Assembly: GCA_965217565.1 (NCBI GenBank)
Contig: CBDCIS010000003.1
Span: 558,001 to 622,000 of the forward strand
Reading direction: 5' to 3'
Length of the DNA stretch: 64,000 bases
From: CBDCIS01 sp965217565
GTDB taxonomy: Bacteria; Chloroflexota; Dehalococcoidia; Lucifugimonadales; CATOSD01
Both the position numbers and the translations under genes were made by a program. The notes beneath the pieces were generated by a model, which was not told where the DNA came from, ran no database searches, and saw nothing but the letters and a program-made list of their open reading frames with translations. Of this stretch, positions 17,420-26,607 are shown in pieces (within the stretch, counting starts at the first letter, position 1; each line of letters begins with the position of its first letter).

Positions 17420-18730
17420 CTATGCCATTATCTGTCGACAAAAGTCTCTGATCTCCTTCTCCAGTGCATCATCATGACGGACATCCGCATATACTCTGCA
17501 TTGCAAAACCTTATCGAGACTCCCTAAAGCTCTGGAAAGATTGGTTAGCGACGCCCAACGGCCATCCCGTCGCCTAACTGGCCAATTTTCATCACCCATT
17601 CTGAATCGCTCTGGATGGTCTGTTGCTCTGTCTTTCCAAGTCTGCACATGGGGATATTTCTGTTTCAATCCTTCAGGCAGATTCCTCATTGCATTATCTG
17701 CCTCAATCTGGTCGGGATGGTCACCAGTCTCATACACTGGCTTGGGATGTTGACGAGAGGCCAGTCTCCAAGCAGTGTTTCTAGCTTGTTCATCAATACG
17801 CGGGTGCAACTCAGCCAAGACTCTCCAATCGTTCCACTCGACGAATTCTGTCACCTTCTCAGGGTATCGTCCTGTCCCACAGTCTTGTCTGAGAAGTTCA
17901 CCAATGAAGTCTGTCAACAGCAGATCGTATGCCCGTCGTACCGGGTGAAAGTAAACTTGGGTGAACATGAAATACCTGGCCAGGATAAATCCTTCTATTG
18001 CGTTGATGCCGCCATGTCCAATGCCCAGTTTGAGAGTGCCATCTGGATGTTGGTCAAAGAGAGCTATCGTATCCAATATCCTGTCCAAGTCGTACGAGCC
18101 GTACCGAACGCCACAATAAAGGGAGTCCCGAAGCAAGTAGTCCATCTTATCTACATCCCATACACTGTCAATGAGGTCTGGAACGAAGCCCACCTCGTAC
18201 AACCCTCGTTTACCAAGGATCTGAGCGACTCGCTCAGCAGTCACATCCCACTCGGCACGTTGGCTATCAATTGTGCTAACAATGCCCAAATCCTCTGACA
18301 GCAGAATCTCCACGCTGTAATCCTCGTGCCGCCTTCTATCGGGGAATAGGGCATCCTCACCAGTATGCGAAAAGGGCGCGTGGCCGATGTCGTGCAGCAG
18401 TCCAGCCAAGCGGGCCTCCAGTACGATCTGATCGACTTTCGACTCAAACTCCTTCTCAGACCACCCTTGGCGCTCCTTTAGTAGCCCTCTGTGATTGGGA
18501 TGTCTAAGCAACTTCCCGGCGAATCGCCCTGCGAGGTGCATCACTCCGAGGGAGTGACCGAATCGTGAATGTTCCGCGCCATGATATACATTTGAAGTCA
18601 GACCGAGTTGACGTATGCCACGCAAACGCTGGAAGGCAAGTGTATCTATTATCTCCTTCTCCCAGTCGAAAACGCCGATGTAGCCATGCACCGGATCCCT
18701 GAAGGTCTCAGTTGTTTCAGGCAGGGGCAT
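17420..18730 (-). CDS. HD-domain phosphohydrolase (COG1078/dGTPase-like)
   Basis: A 436-residue protein opening with FRDPVHGYIGVFDWEKEIID, the hallmark of HD hydrolases related to dNTP triphosphohydrolases. Metal ligands are visible as H in AEHSRFGHSLGV, HD in LAGLLHDIGHAPFSHTGE and Asp in WDVDKMDYLLRDSLYCG. Such enzymes hydrolyse dNTPs or other nucleotides. On the minus strand a TATACT box lies about 45 bases before the start, with no good -35. It is paired downstream with a Panacea-like gene, so it may act as a toxin or a phage-defence nucleotide hydrolase. A housekeeping role is the plain alternative. Confidence 0.88.
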   Translation of the reverse strand: MPLPETTETFRDPVHGYIGVFDWEKEIIDTLAFQRLRGIRQLGLTSNVYHGAEHSRFGHSLGVMHLAGRFAGKLLRHPNHRGLLKERQGWSEKEFESKVDQIVLEARLAGLLHDIGHAPFSHTGEDALFPDRRRHEDYSVEILLSEDLGIVSTIDSQRAEWDVTAERVAQILGKRGLYEVGFVPDLIDSVWDVDKMDYLLRDSLYCGVRYGSYDLDRILDTIALFDQHPDGTLKLGIGHGGINAIEGFILARYFMFTQVYFHPVRRAYDLLLTDFIGELLRQDCGTGRYPEKVTEFVEWNDWRVLAELHPRIDEQARNTAWRLASRQHPKPVYETGDHPDQIEADNAMRNLPEGLKQKYPHVQTWKDRATDHPERFRMGDENWPVRRRDGRWASLTNLSRALGSLDKVLQCRVYADVRHDDALEKEIRDFCRQIMA

Positions 18731-18829
18731 AGCAACTCAGTAATGGCACAAATGTTCGCTGCGTAAGAGTATAGCACTAATCAATGGGATATTTCTACCT
18801 TTTCTCGCTGCAAACCGCAACCCCCGCGC

Positions 18830-20485
18830 CTAAAACGGCCGGTACCGGTTCGCGATGGGCATCCGGCGGTCCCGACCGAAGTTGCGGGGGGTGATCTTGA
18901 TGCCGGGTGGCGCTTGGCGGCGTTTGTACTCGTTGCGGTCCGCGAGGGTTATGGCGCGTCTTACGTCGGACTCGGCAAAGCCCATCTCGACGATCTCGTC
19001 GTAGCTGCTATCGTCTTCCACGTATGCCTTCAGGATGGGGTCCAGCACCTCGTAGCGCGGCAGGCTGTCCGCATCCTTCTGGTCGGGGCGCAGCTCAGCG
19101 CTGGGCGGCTTTTCGATTACGCTGCGGGGGATGGCGGGCGAATCGCCCAGCGTGTTGCGGTACTCGCACAGCTTATACACCAGCACCTTCGGCACGTCCT
19201 TGATGACCGCGAAGCCGCCTGCCATGTCGCCGTAAATGGTGGCGTAGCCCGTTGCCATCTCGCTCTTGTTGCCCGTCGTCAGCACCAGCCAGCCGAACTT
19301 GTTGGACAGCGCCATGATGAGGTTGCCGCGAATGCGCGACTGGATGTTCTCCTCCGCGACCCCCCACTCCGTACCTTCGAAGCGCGGCGCCAGCGTGTTC
19401 AGGTAGGCGTCGAAAGACTCCTCGATTGGCAGCGTCCACAGTTCGATTCCAAGGTTCTGGGTGAGTGCCCTGGCGTCGAGCACGCTGCCCTCGGAAGAAA
19501 AGCGGGACGGCATAGCAACGCACACCACGTTCTCGCTGCCCAGCGCATCGACCGCCACAGCCGTCACCAGGCTCGAGTCTATGCCGCCGGAGAGCGCGAC
19601 CAGCGCCTTGCCAAAGCCGCACTTGCGAACGTAGTCGCGCGTGCCCAGTACCAGCGCGGCATAGACCTCGCCCACGTCGTCTAGCCTCGTTCGCTCCCGT
19701 GGCGGGATGGCCGGCCTGGCGGGGCGCGTCGTGTCGTCGGACGCCGTTTCGAGCTCGAGATCGACGACCACCAGGTCTTCCTCGAACTGGCTGCCCTGGA
19801 TGACCATCTCCCCGTTTGGCCCGAACACCATGCTCGCGCCGTCGAAGACCAGCTCGTCCTGCCCCCCGACGAGGTTCACGTAGGCGAGGTGGACGCCGTG
19901 CCTAGACGCCAGCCCCGACACCAGGTTCTCGCGGTATTGCAGCTTCTCCGCGTGGTACGGGGAGCCGTTGATGGTCACTATGAGCCGCCCGCCCGCCCGG
20001 CTCTGCGCCACAATCGCGTCGTCATCCTCCTCGAACCAGATGTCCTCGCATACGTTGACGCCCACCGACACGCCGCCGACGTCGTATGTGGGGCAGTCCG
20101 AGCCGGGGATGAAGTAGCGCGCTTCGTCGAACACGCCGTAGTTGGGGAGACGCTTCTTGTGGTAGATGCCGGCGAGAGCGCCGTTGCTGGCGACGGCGGC
20201 GGCGTTACGCAGCCCCTCGTCATTGTCCACGAAGCCGAACACGGTGGTTATGTCCGTCGAGGCGGCGGCTATCTCCCGCGTCCGTTCGAGGTTGTCCCGG
20301 ACGAACTGCGAGCGGAACACCAGGTCCTCCGGCGGGTAGCCCGTTACCGCAAGCTCCGGGAAGGCGACGAGGTCCGCGCCGAGGGCGCGCGCCCTTCCGA
20401 CGTACTCGACTATCTTCTGCGTGTTGCCTTCCAGATCGCCGACGGTCGTGTTGATCTGGGCCATCGCAAGTCTGAACGTGCGCAT
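18830..20485 (-). CDS. nadE: Glutamine-dependent NAD+ synthase
   Basis: A 551-residue two-domain enzyme making NAD from deamido-NAD, ATP and glutamine. The N-terminal nitrilase-type glutaminase domain shows FPELAVTGYPPEDL (catalytic Glu), the YHKKRLPNYGVFDE lysine and VNVCEDIW (nucleophile Cys). The C-terminal synthetase has the PP-loop LVALSGGIDSSL at about residue 300 and LVLTTGNKSEMATGY. ATG 20485 sits behind GGAGG; the earlier in-frame start at 20509 is less likely. It is monocistronic here, with a palindromic repeat immediately upstream. Confidence 0.96.
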   Translation of the reverse strand: MRTFRLAMAQINTTVGDLEGNTQKIVEYVGRARALGADLVAFPELAVTGYPPEDLVFRSQFVRDNLERTREIAAASTDITTVFGFVDNDEGLRNAAAVASNGALAGIYHKKRLPNYGVFDEARYFIPGSDCPTYDVGGVSVGVNVCEDIWFEEDDDAIVAQSRAGGRLIVTINGSPYHAEKLQYRENLVSGLASRHGVHLAYVNLVGGQDELVFDGASMVFGPNGEMVIQGSQFEEDLVVVDLELETASDDTTRPARPAIPPRERTRLDDVGEVYAALVLGTRDYVRKCGFGKALVALSGGIDSSLVTAVAVDALGSENVVCVAMPSRFSSEGSVLDARALTQNLGIELWTLPIEESFDAYLNTLAPRFEGTEWGVAEENIQSRIRGNLIMALSNKFGWLVLTTGNKSEMATGYATIYGDMAGGFAVIKDVPKVLVYKLCEYRNTLGDSPAIPRSVIEKPPSAELRPDQKDADSLPRYEVLDPILKAYVEDDSSYDEIVEMGFAESDVRRAITLADRNEYKRRQAPPGIKITPRNFGRDRRMPIANRYRPF

Positions 20486-20515
20486 TGCCCCTCCGGGCGG
20501 GTGAACCACTAAGTG

Positions 20516-20661
20516 ACTATCTCAAAACTACTCTGGAGCATCAAAGTTTCGCATCCCAACGCACGTGGATTGCCGAACGGCGAGCCATTGCGATGGGTTC
20601 CCGCCCCGTATCGGAGTACGGGGCAGGCCTTTCGCGGGAAAGACGGCACTTTTGAGATAGT
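20516..20661. repeat. Palindromic MITE/REP-like element with GGATTGCCGAACGGCGAGCC core
   Basis: A 146-base block bounded by ACTATCTCAAAA and its inverse TTTTGAGATAGT. Inside, GGATTGCCGAACGGCGAGCC (20567-20586) is followed by CATTGCGATGGGTTCCCGC and a hairpin-forming stretch ending in TTTCGCGGGAAAGACGG. The same order of motifs occurs inverted at 45219-45272. It lies between the nadE start and the end of the SIS gene, so it may form the 3' hairpin of the SIS transcript. Confidence 0.7.
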
Positions 20662-20663
20662 TT

Positions 20664-21764
20664 CTAAAGCTCGTACTTCTGCCGGGCCGCGTTATGGGCC
20701 GGGTCGTCCAGGCGAAACACGTCCGGGTTGCGCTTCGACTCGACCGCGAGCCAGTACGTGAACAGTTGCAGCGGAACCAGGTAAACAATCGGCGTCAACG
20801 CCTCGCTCATGGCGGGGAGCGTCAGCGAGGTCTTGACCATCCCGGACAACTCGCTATCGCCCTCCTCGACCAGGGCAGCGGAGTGGCCGCCCACCGTGTT
20901 CACCGCCGCGATGATCTCGATGGCGCGGTCACGCCCACGTCCGGGCGGCGCGATGAACGTTGTCATCACGCCCGGATGCGTCGCCACGTATGGCCCGTGC
21001 AGATACTGTTCGACCTGGAACCCCTCGGTCCTGAGATAGCTGCTCTCCTTGATCTTCAGCGCGGCCTCGTAGGCGGTGGAGGCGTTGGGGCCCCAGCCCG
21101 TGAAGTAGTGTCTCTCCGCGCCGATGCCCTCGCGCGCCCAATCGCGTATCGCGGGCTCCAGTTCGAGCGCCGCCCCCACCAAGCCGGGCAGCCGCGCCAA
21201 CTCGCGCCGCAATTCGTCTGCCTCCGCACATCCCGCCGCCGCGCCAACCTCTGCTGCGAGCATGGCGAGCGCGGTCATGGCCCCCGTGTGGCTGATGGTG
21301 AAAGCGGACGACAGGTCCGCCGTGGACGTTCGCACGACGACATCCGCGAGGTCGATTCGGGCGTCCGAGCCGATGCCGGTCACCACCGCGGTCGTCGCGC
21401 CGGCGGCCTTCGCCGACTCCAACGCGCGCAGCGAGTACCGCTTCGTCCCCCGGTGGCTCATCACGATGACCACGTCGGCGGAGGTTATCGTGGGCGGGTA
21501 GGCGTCGAACTCGAATGAGTTCCAGGCGCGCGCGTCCTCGCGTCCCCCGATCGTGCGGAGCAGGTGCTCGCCCACGAGCGCGGCGTGCCACGACGTGCCG
21601 ATGCCCACGACCAACACTCGGCTGGCGGACTCGACGGCACGGGCGAGCGCGCCAATGGCGTCCCCCTCCTCCTCCAGGATGCGGCCGATCGCCGAAGGCT
21701 GGCCGTAGATAGCTTCGTACATGTGGAACGGGTGGAATGGGCGTCGTTCGGCCTGGCTGGTCAT
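20664..21764 (-). CDS. SIS-domain protein (GlmS isomerase-like)
   Basis: A 366-residue protein with two sugar-isomerase domains. The first has RVLVVGIGTSWHAALVGEHLL and VVIVMSHRGTKRYSL, the second GWGPNASTAYEAALKIKESSYLRTEGFQVEQYLHGPYV. These match the fructose-6-phosphate-binding half of glucosamine-6-phosphate synthase; the glutaminase half is absent. Such stand-alone proteins act as ketosamine-phosphate deglycases or aldose-ketose isomerases. It follows the alcohol-dehydrogenase-like gene by 12 bases and is likely cotranscribed with it. Confidence 0.88.
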   Translation of the reverse strand: MTSQAERRPFHPFHMYEAIYGQPSAIGRILEEEGDAIGALARAVESASRVLVVGIGTSWHAALVGEHLLRTIGGREDARAWNSFEFDAYPPTITSADVVIVMSHRGTKRYSLRALESAKAAGATTAVVTGIGSDARIDLADVVVRTSTADLSSAFTISHTGAMTALAMLAAEVGAAAGCAEADELRRELARLPGLVGAALELEPAIRDWAREGIGAERHYFTGWGPNASTAYEAALKIKESSYLRTEGFQVEQYLHGPYVATHPGVMTTFIAPPGRGRDRAIEIIAAVNTVGGHSAALVEEGDSELSGMVKTSLTLPAMSEALTPIVYLVPLQLFTYWLAVESKRNPDVFRLDDPAHNAARQKYEL

Positions 21765-21776
21765 GCTTTCTCCTTC

Positions 21777-23003
21777 CTACCATGCTGCCTTGAGGAACTC
21801 GTACAGGTCATCGATGGCGTCGGCCCTGGGGGCGCCCCAAGAGAACGACGGCTCCTCCGCGTCGTCCTCGGCTATGGAGCGCATGTCCCCTTCGGGCACG
21901 CCTAGGTCTCGGACACGCGTGGGCAGCCCCAGCGACTTCAGGAAATCGGTAACCGCGACGGTCGCCGCCTCCGCTGCCGCCGCGTCCGACATCCCCTCGC
22001 GCTTTACGCCAAGCAGTTCGGCCAGCCTGACCTGTCCCGACATTAGGGCGTCGCGATTGCGCCGCATGTTGGCGGAGACGAACGCCGCGCCCGCGGCCCC
22101 CTGCCCGATGCCGTCGTAGCGATACCTGATCTGCCGGTCGAGGCTCGTGCTGACGCCACCCCCACCGACGCCCGCCGCGTCCGACGCGCGGTTCGCCAGC
22201 AGAGCCGCCGCCGCGAGCTGTATGCGAACGTCGGGGTCGTCCGGCCGGGCTGCCAGGCCCGGCATGTACGTGAGCGAAAGCTCCAGGGCTTCGCGCAGGT
22301 CGGCGTAGCTGAACGGGTTGAGGTTCCGCGACTGCAGCGAGCCAACCACGCCGTTGAAGGTGGTCGTGGCGGTGTCCAGGTACAGCGACAGGGGAGCCGT
22401 TAGAAGCGCTTCGCCGTCCAGGATGATGGTGGTTGGGCGCACCTTGGGGTCGAACAGTTCCAGGCGATGCGGGCGCTTGTTGTCCAGCACCGCCGCGCCG
22501 CCGCGATTCGCTCCGTTGGTGGGCGTGGTCAGCACGAGGATGTTGGGCAGCTTGGGCTTCGTCAGGCGTGGGCTGACTGGCGCCTGTCCCGCCGGGTGCT
22601 TGGTGCAGAGGTCGTGGACGCTGCCCTCCTCGGCCAGCAGGATAGTGACGGCCCGCGCCGTCACCACCGCGCTGCCGCCTCCAACGGCGATTATCAGGTC
22701 GGCCTCCGCGGCCCGGGCCGCCTCGACGCCAGCCTCGACAGAGGGAATCGGCGACTCTTTGCGTGCGCCCGCGTATGCGCCGGCGTACATGTCGCCCAGC
22801 GTCCTGTGAACGCGGTCGGGGAGGTTGGTTTCGCGGGCGACGGTGGGGCTGCAAACTGCGAAGGCGCGCTTTGCGCCAAGGCGCCGAGCCTCTCCATTCA
22901 GGTGCGACAGCGCGTCCATGCCCGCGTAAACACGCACCCCAGGGTCTCGGTAGCGATAGGACGAGGCTTGCGCCACGACGGCCTCCTTCTCATGGCCTAT
23001 CAA
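21777..23003 (-). CDS. Iron-containing alcohol dehydrogenase-like protein, metal ligands apparently lost
   Basis: A 408-residue protein of the Fe-ADH/maleylacetate reductase/glycerol dehydrogenase fold. The dinucleotide site is clear: LIIAVGGGSAVVTARAV, then LVLTTPTNGANRG. The ligand-bearing stretch reads YLDTATTTFNGVVGSL, keeping an Asp but no following His, and the later region that normally carries two His reads VSTSLDRQIRYRYDGIGQGAAGA, without them. It may be metal-free or bind another ligand. It is the first gene of a pair with the SIS protein, suggesting a sugar-phosphate role. Confidence 0.82.
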   Translation of the reverse strand: MIGHEKEAVVAQASSYRYRDPGVRVYAGMDALSHLNGEARRLGAKRAFAVCSPTVARETNLPDRVHRTLGDMYAGAYAGARKESPIPSVEAGVEAARAAEADLIIAVGGGSAVVTARAVTILLAEEGSVHDLCTKHPAGQAPVSPRLTKPKLPNILVLTTPTNGANRGGAAVLDNKRPHRLELFDPKVRPTTIILDGEALLTAPLSLYLDTATTTFNGVVGSLQSRNLNPFSYADLREALELSLTYMPGLAARPDDPDVRIQLAAAALLANRASDAAGVGGGGVSTSLDRQIRYRYDGIGQGAAGAAFVSANMRRNRDALMSGQVRLAELLGVKREGMSDAAAAEAATVAVTDFLKSLGLPTRVRDLGVPEGDMRSIAEDDAEEPSFSWGAPRADAIDDLYEFLKAAW

Positions 23004-23074
23004 ATGCCAATGGCGTAACTTTCGACTATGGTGATAGTGGCATTATACATCCAACGGGCCGCGTGGTGCGGGGG

Positions 23075-23845
23075 TTACTCGTGCTGGATTTTATCAGCGT
23101 AAACCATCTCCATGCGTAAGCCCTTTGAGTCTTTCGGAGGCATAGCCGGCAGCGTTCTGAGCAGGTACCGCTTACCGAGACAGACCTCCCGCGCTGTAAC
23201 CGCGGCAACGAGCGCGTCGAGAATGTCGTCCTTGGCGACGCACTTCCTCATAAACCTGTCCATTGTGCAGCGGTAGATTTCGTCCGTTCGAGGTTGGATG
23301 CGCTTCAAGACCTCTTTGCGTTCACGCCTACCTTCGCGCCTCGTCTTCTTATGGCACATGGCCTGATTTTGATTCAAAGCCCAAAAGCAAAGCTCCGGGT
23401 GGGCTTCCCGAATCTCTGGAGATTCGCCCCCCTTGCGGTCGAGCAAGAAGTCGTCAACCTCTCCGATCTTTGGGATTATGTTATGGGTCTGCTGATTGAT
23501 CATCTTGCCCATCAGCTGTTTTGCTACGCTCTTCGCTACTTCATAATCCCGGTTACTCCTCAGTTGGCGCGCCGCCTCACGACTGGGCACGGGGAAGACG
23601 CTCGAACTTCGAGGATTGCCCAGCTTCCTGCGCGCCTCGGAGTCGCAGTCTCTATGACCTGTTTCGTCGCTCAACCCAATCGGGATGTCCACCAGAATGA
23701 GATACGCCTTGTTGTAGTAGGCGACTAGGTCGGCGAACTTCGCGAACACCTTGTATTCGTCGTTGTCTTTCTCGTCGAACCCCACGCTGAACCAGCCGGC
23801 CTTGCAGCCGTCCACGCCTACGTACTTGGAGTTGCTCCTAGACAT
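23075..23845 (-). CDS. DUF429 family protein (predicted RNase H-like)
   Basis: A 256-residue protein beginning KYVGVDGCKAGWFSV, then ILVDIPIGLSDETGHRDCDSEARRKLG, SSSVFPVPSREA, HPELCFWALNQ and KDDILDALVAAVTA. These acidic positions define DUF429, predicted to have an RNase H fold. Function is not established. ATG 23845 has AAGGAG six bases upstream. Codon use is less GC-biased than the neighbours, which may mean horizontal transfer. Confidence 0.88.
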   Translation of the reverse strand: MSRSNSKYVGVDGCKAGWFSVGFDEKDNDEYKVFAKFADLVAYYNKAYLILVDIPIGLSDETGHRDCDSEARRKLGNPRSSSVFPVPSREAARQLRSNRDYEVAKSVAKQLMGKMINQQTHNIIPKIGEVDDFLLDRKGGESPEIREAHPELCFWALNQNQAMCHKKTRREGRRERKEVLKRIQPRTDEIYRCTMDRFMRKCVAKDDILDALVAAVTAREVCLGKRYLLRTLPAMPPKDSKGLRMEMVYADKIQHE

Positions 23846-24505
23846 GGTTCACTCCTTAATGGAAATGGGTGAAAGCGGCGGCGGCAGACCATTTTCATGC
23901 AAACGTCCCGTGTTGGCAATGCCGGCACAGGGTCTTTCGATTATTGCAATCTGGGCAAGCCCGCTCGACCTGAACATGTCGAAAGGCCATCCGCCAATCC
24001 CACATCCTCCGAATCCCACAATCGCAAAACCCCCGTAGGGGCTCGCCGCTCGGCAATCCTGATTCTGACAACACCTCCTTGACATACACGAACAATAATG
24101 CTACCATGTCTCTATTCACGCACACGCTGCCGCCATCTAGCTCGAACACATAGACATCCTGTATAGAAGACGAACTCATCCCCAGTATCTCTGAATCGTC
24201 AATTCCTGATTCTGGCGACAGTGCAAAACCCACAGAAAACAGGGTGGCATTTCATGGCAAACAGCCGCGAACCTACCGCACTTCCAGGCAGAACACTGGT
24301 AAACATCCTGCAAAATTCCAGACACCCCAAGTAGGGATGCATGAAAATACGATACCCACAGGGCTTTTGCCGTCAGCGAGTACATCCCGAGTCTGGCAGC
24401 GCCTGCACGCGAACAATCGAAAGACCCTGAATGTCGGCACACAAAGCCCCCTCCAGCCATCCGCATGGAGGGGGGCTTGGCGGGCGCGTCGCGTGACGCC
24501 AGACG
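23846..24505. other. 660-base region without a firm gene; repeat copy and small frames
   Basis: Holds an inverted copy of the repeat core at 24040-24059 (GGATTGCCGAGCGGCGAGCC on the minus strand). A minus-strand frame from about 24179 reads MSSSSIQDVYVFELDGGSVC and continues to VNRDMVALLFVYVKEVLSES, then runs into the repeat, so it may be a small gene whose end was replaced by the insertion. Nothing here is firm enough to call a protein. Confidence 0.35.
24445..24479 (-). terminator. Strong hairpin downstream of the VWA gene
   Basis: AAGCCCCCTCCA pairs with TGGAGGGGGGCTT across a ten-base loop. It lies 27 bases past the stop of the minus-strand VWA gene. Read on the minus strand it is followed by TTTGTGTG, a short T-rich tail. 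Confidence 0.6.
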
Positions 24506-26392
24506 CTATGGGCTGTATCCGGTTGCAGGCCGTGTCGTGCTGCCCACAGGCGCGTCGCGGGTGATATGCGCCAACAGGAAAGAGAAGTCGTGGTACGCCT
24601 CCAGGCTGCCGAGCGGCCTGGACAGCGACTCCAGTTGGTCCTGCAAGTCGAACAGGTCGTAGTACACGTTGGAGAAGTCCGAGTCGCCGGGGTACGGAAG
24701 CCCGCTGTACAGGTCGGCTGACAGCGCGACAATCGCGCCCAGCCGCGTCAGCGCATCGCCCGGCGAATCGAAGTCCGTGTCGCGTCTGACCAGTATCGAG
24801 GCGTGCTGCCTGTTGGACTCGTTGCTGACGGGCGTAACCCACCGGAGTTCGACGCTGCCCAGCTCGACGGGCGCTCTGCCGGCCTGCCGCATGTCGTCCA
24901 CCAATTCCAGTTCGTAGAACACCGTGGTCGCCGCGCCCACCGGTATCTCCGCGAACTCCTTGCGGGCCTCGGTGAACGATTCGTCCGACGTGATGCGGTT
25001 CTCGTAGCCGATGATGCGCCACGACGCGACGACGCTGGGGTCCCAGGTCACCTGCGCCCGCGTCTGGTCGGCGAACGGCACGGACAGCGCGAGCCAGTTC
25101 TCGCGGCTGAAGACAGCGTACGCCTGGTCGATGTCGTCCAGGTAGCGGTACCAGCCGTTGCCATGCTGGGCGAGCTGCTCTAGCAGGTAGTCGTTGTAGT
25201 TCTGAATCCCAACGCCAACGGTGATGAGCCTCAGCGGGTTGTCGCTGTCGCGGTCCCCGGCCGACTCCAGGATGGCGAACGGGTTGGTGGCGTCCACGTT
25301 CGCTACGCCGTCCGACATGAGGATGACGTAGTTGTAGGCGTCGGGGCGTTCGCGGCGCGCCCGGTCCGCCAGCCGGACCCCCTCGTCGAGGCCGGCTTGG
25401 ACGTTCGTGCTGTCGTGGGGGCGCAGCTGGGAGATGGATCTTGCAGCGTCCCCATGGTCGGGGGGCTCATGCTCTACGGTGTAGCGCCGGATAACGTCGT
25501 CGGTGAAGTGCACTACCGCGATTCGGTCGCGCCTGCCCAGGCTCTTCAGAATTGTGTAGGCCGCCTCCCGGGCAATGTCCACCCGGTTTCCATTAGCCAT
25601 GGACCCCGAGGCGTCCAGCACCAGCGTAACGTTCAGGGGCCGGTTGTCCTCGAACTCGGGCGCCTGGAACGCGATGCGCGCTAGGTGCATACGGCTGTCC
25701 AGCGGATGCCTTACGACGTTGGAGGTAATGGCAAAGCTGTCGCTGACCGACGGCAGCGCGTAGCCGTAGCTGAAGGCGTTGATCCACTCCTCAGCCCTCA
25801 CCGAGTCCGGCTCCACCTCGTAGCCCCAACGCGCCCAGTTGAGCGCGAGGCGGTAAGATGTGCGGTCGGTATCGAGGCTGAACGTCGAGACGTTGTCTTC
25901 TATGGTCGATACCAGTGGGGAGCGTAGATTGTCCTTGAACGTGGTCGCGCCGGGGCTGACGCCGCTGTAACCGCTGCTCGATTGCGGCGCGGCGGCCTGA
26001 GCCGCTGTGGGCTGAGCCGCTGGCATCGCACGAATCTGGACCTGCGCGGCCGCCGTGGGCTGAGCCGCTGGCATCGCACGAGTCTGGGCCTGCGCGGCCG
26101 CTGTGGGCTGAGCCGCTGGCATCACTGGCATGGCCGTTGGGGCGGGCATGCCTGTTGGAGCGGGCGCCCTGCGTTGCTGCTGAGCCTGTGCAGACTCAGG
26201 CCGCGTGGCGGGTGCCGAGCGTTGCTGCTGAGCCTGTGCAGGTTGCGCGGCGGGCGCGGCAGTTGGGGCGGGCGCCGCGCCTCCCAAGAACTCTGACCCT
26301 CTCGCCTCATCCTCGCTCGAACTACACCCCACCATGGCAAACGCCAATGCCGCCAGCGCAACCGTCGATAGCACGATTAACCTCTTGAACAT
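24506..26392 (-). CDS. VWA-domain lipoprotein (YfbK-like) with low-complexity linker
   Basis: 628 residues. The N-terminus (MFKRLIVLSTVALAALAFAM then VGCSSSEDE) is a lipoprotein signal with a VGC lipobox. Residues about 30-130 are a Pro/Ala/Gln-rich spacer with three near-repeats of AMPAAQPTAA. Next come a vWF_N-like segment (VSTFSLDTDRTSYRLALNW), a VWA domain with complete MIDAS start LVLDASGSMANGN, and a DUF3520-like C-terminal part. It is probably an outer-face surface protein that binds a ligand through metal. ATG 26392 follows AGGAGGAG; the frame upstream is not family sequence. Confidence 0.92.
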   Translation of the reverse strand: MFKRLIVLSTVALAALAFAMVGCSSSEDEARGSEFLGGAAPAPTAAPAAQPAQAQQQRSAPATRPESAQAQQQRRAPAPTGMPAPTAMPVMPAAQPTAAAQAQTRAMPAAQPTAAAQVQIRAMPAAQPTAAQAAAPQSSSGYSGVSPGATTFKDNLRSPLVSTIEDNVSTFSLDTDRTSYRLALNWARWGYEVEPDSVRAEEWINAFSYGYALPSVSDSFAITSNVVRHPLDSRMHLARIAFQAPEFEDNRPLNVTLVLDASGSMANGNRVDIAREAAYTILKSLGRRDRIAVVHFTDDVIRRYTVEHEPPDHGDAARSISQLRPHDSTNVQAGLDEGVRLADRARRERPDAYNYVILMSDGVANVDATNPFAILESAGDRDSDNPLRLITVGVGIQNYNDYLLEQLAQHGNGWYRYLDDIDQAYAVFSRENWLALSVPFADQTRAQVTWDPSVVASWRIIGYENRITSDESFTEARKEFAEIPVGAATTVFYELELVDDMRQAGRAPVELGSVELRWVTPVSNESNRQHASILVRRDTDFDSPGDALTRLGAIVALSADLYSGLPYPGDSDFSNVYYDLFDLQDQLESLSRPLGSLEAYHDFSFLLAHITRDAPVGSTTRPATGYSP

Positions 26393-26607
26393 GTTCTCCT
26401 CCTCAAAAGACTTGTGTTCCCTCTCACCGTGTGCAACGCGGAATCCGTCGGGTTGGTTAGCACGGGAAACCCCACGACAATCTATATGACGCGCGGGGCG
26501 GCGCTTTTGTTCCAATGGGCCCCAATTGCCGCTAGAAAGCCGAACGGCACGGGGCGGCGATATGGTAAAATCGCGTTGGAACCAGTCTGAGCGTTCAGGA
26601 GGAAGCC

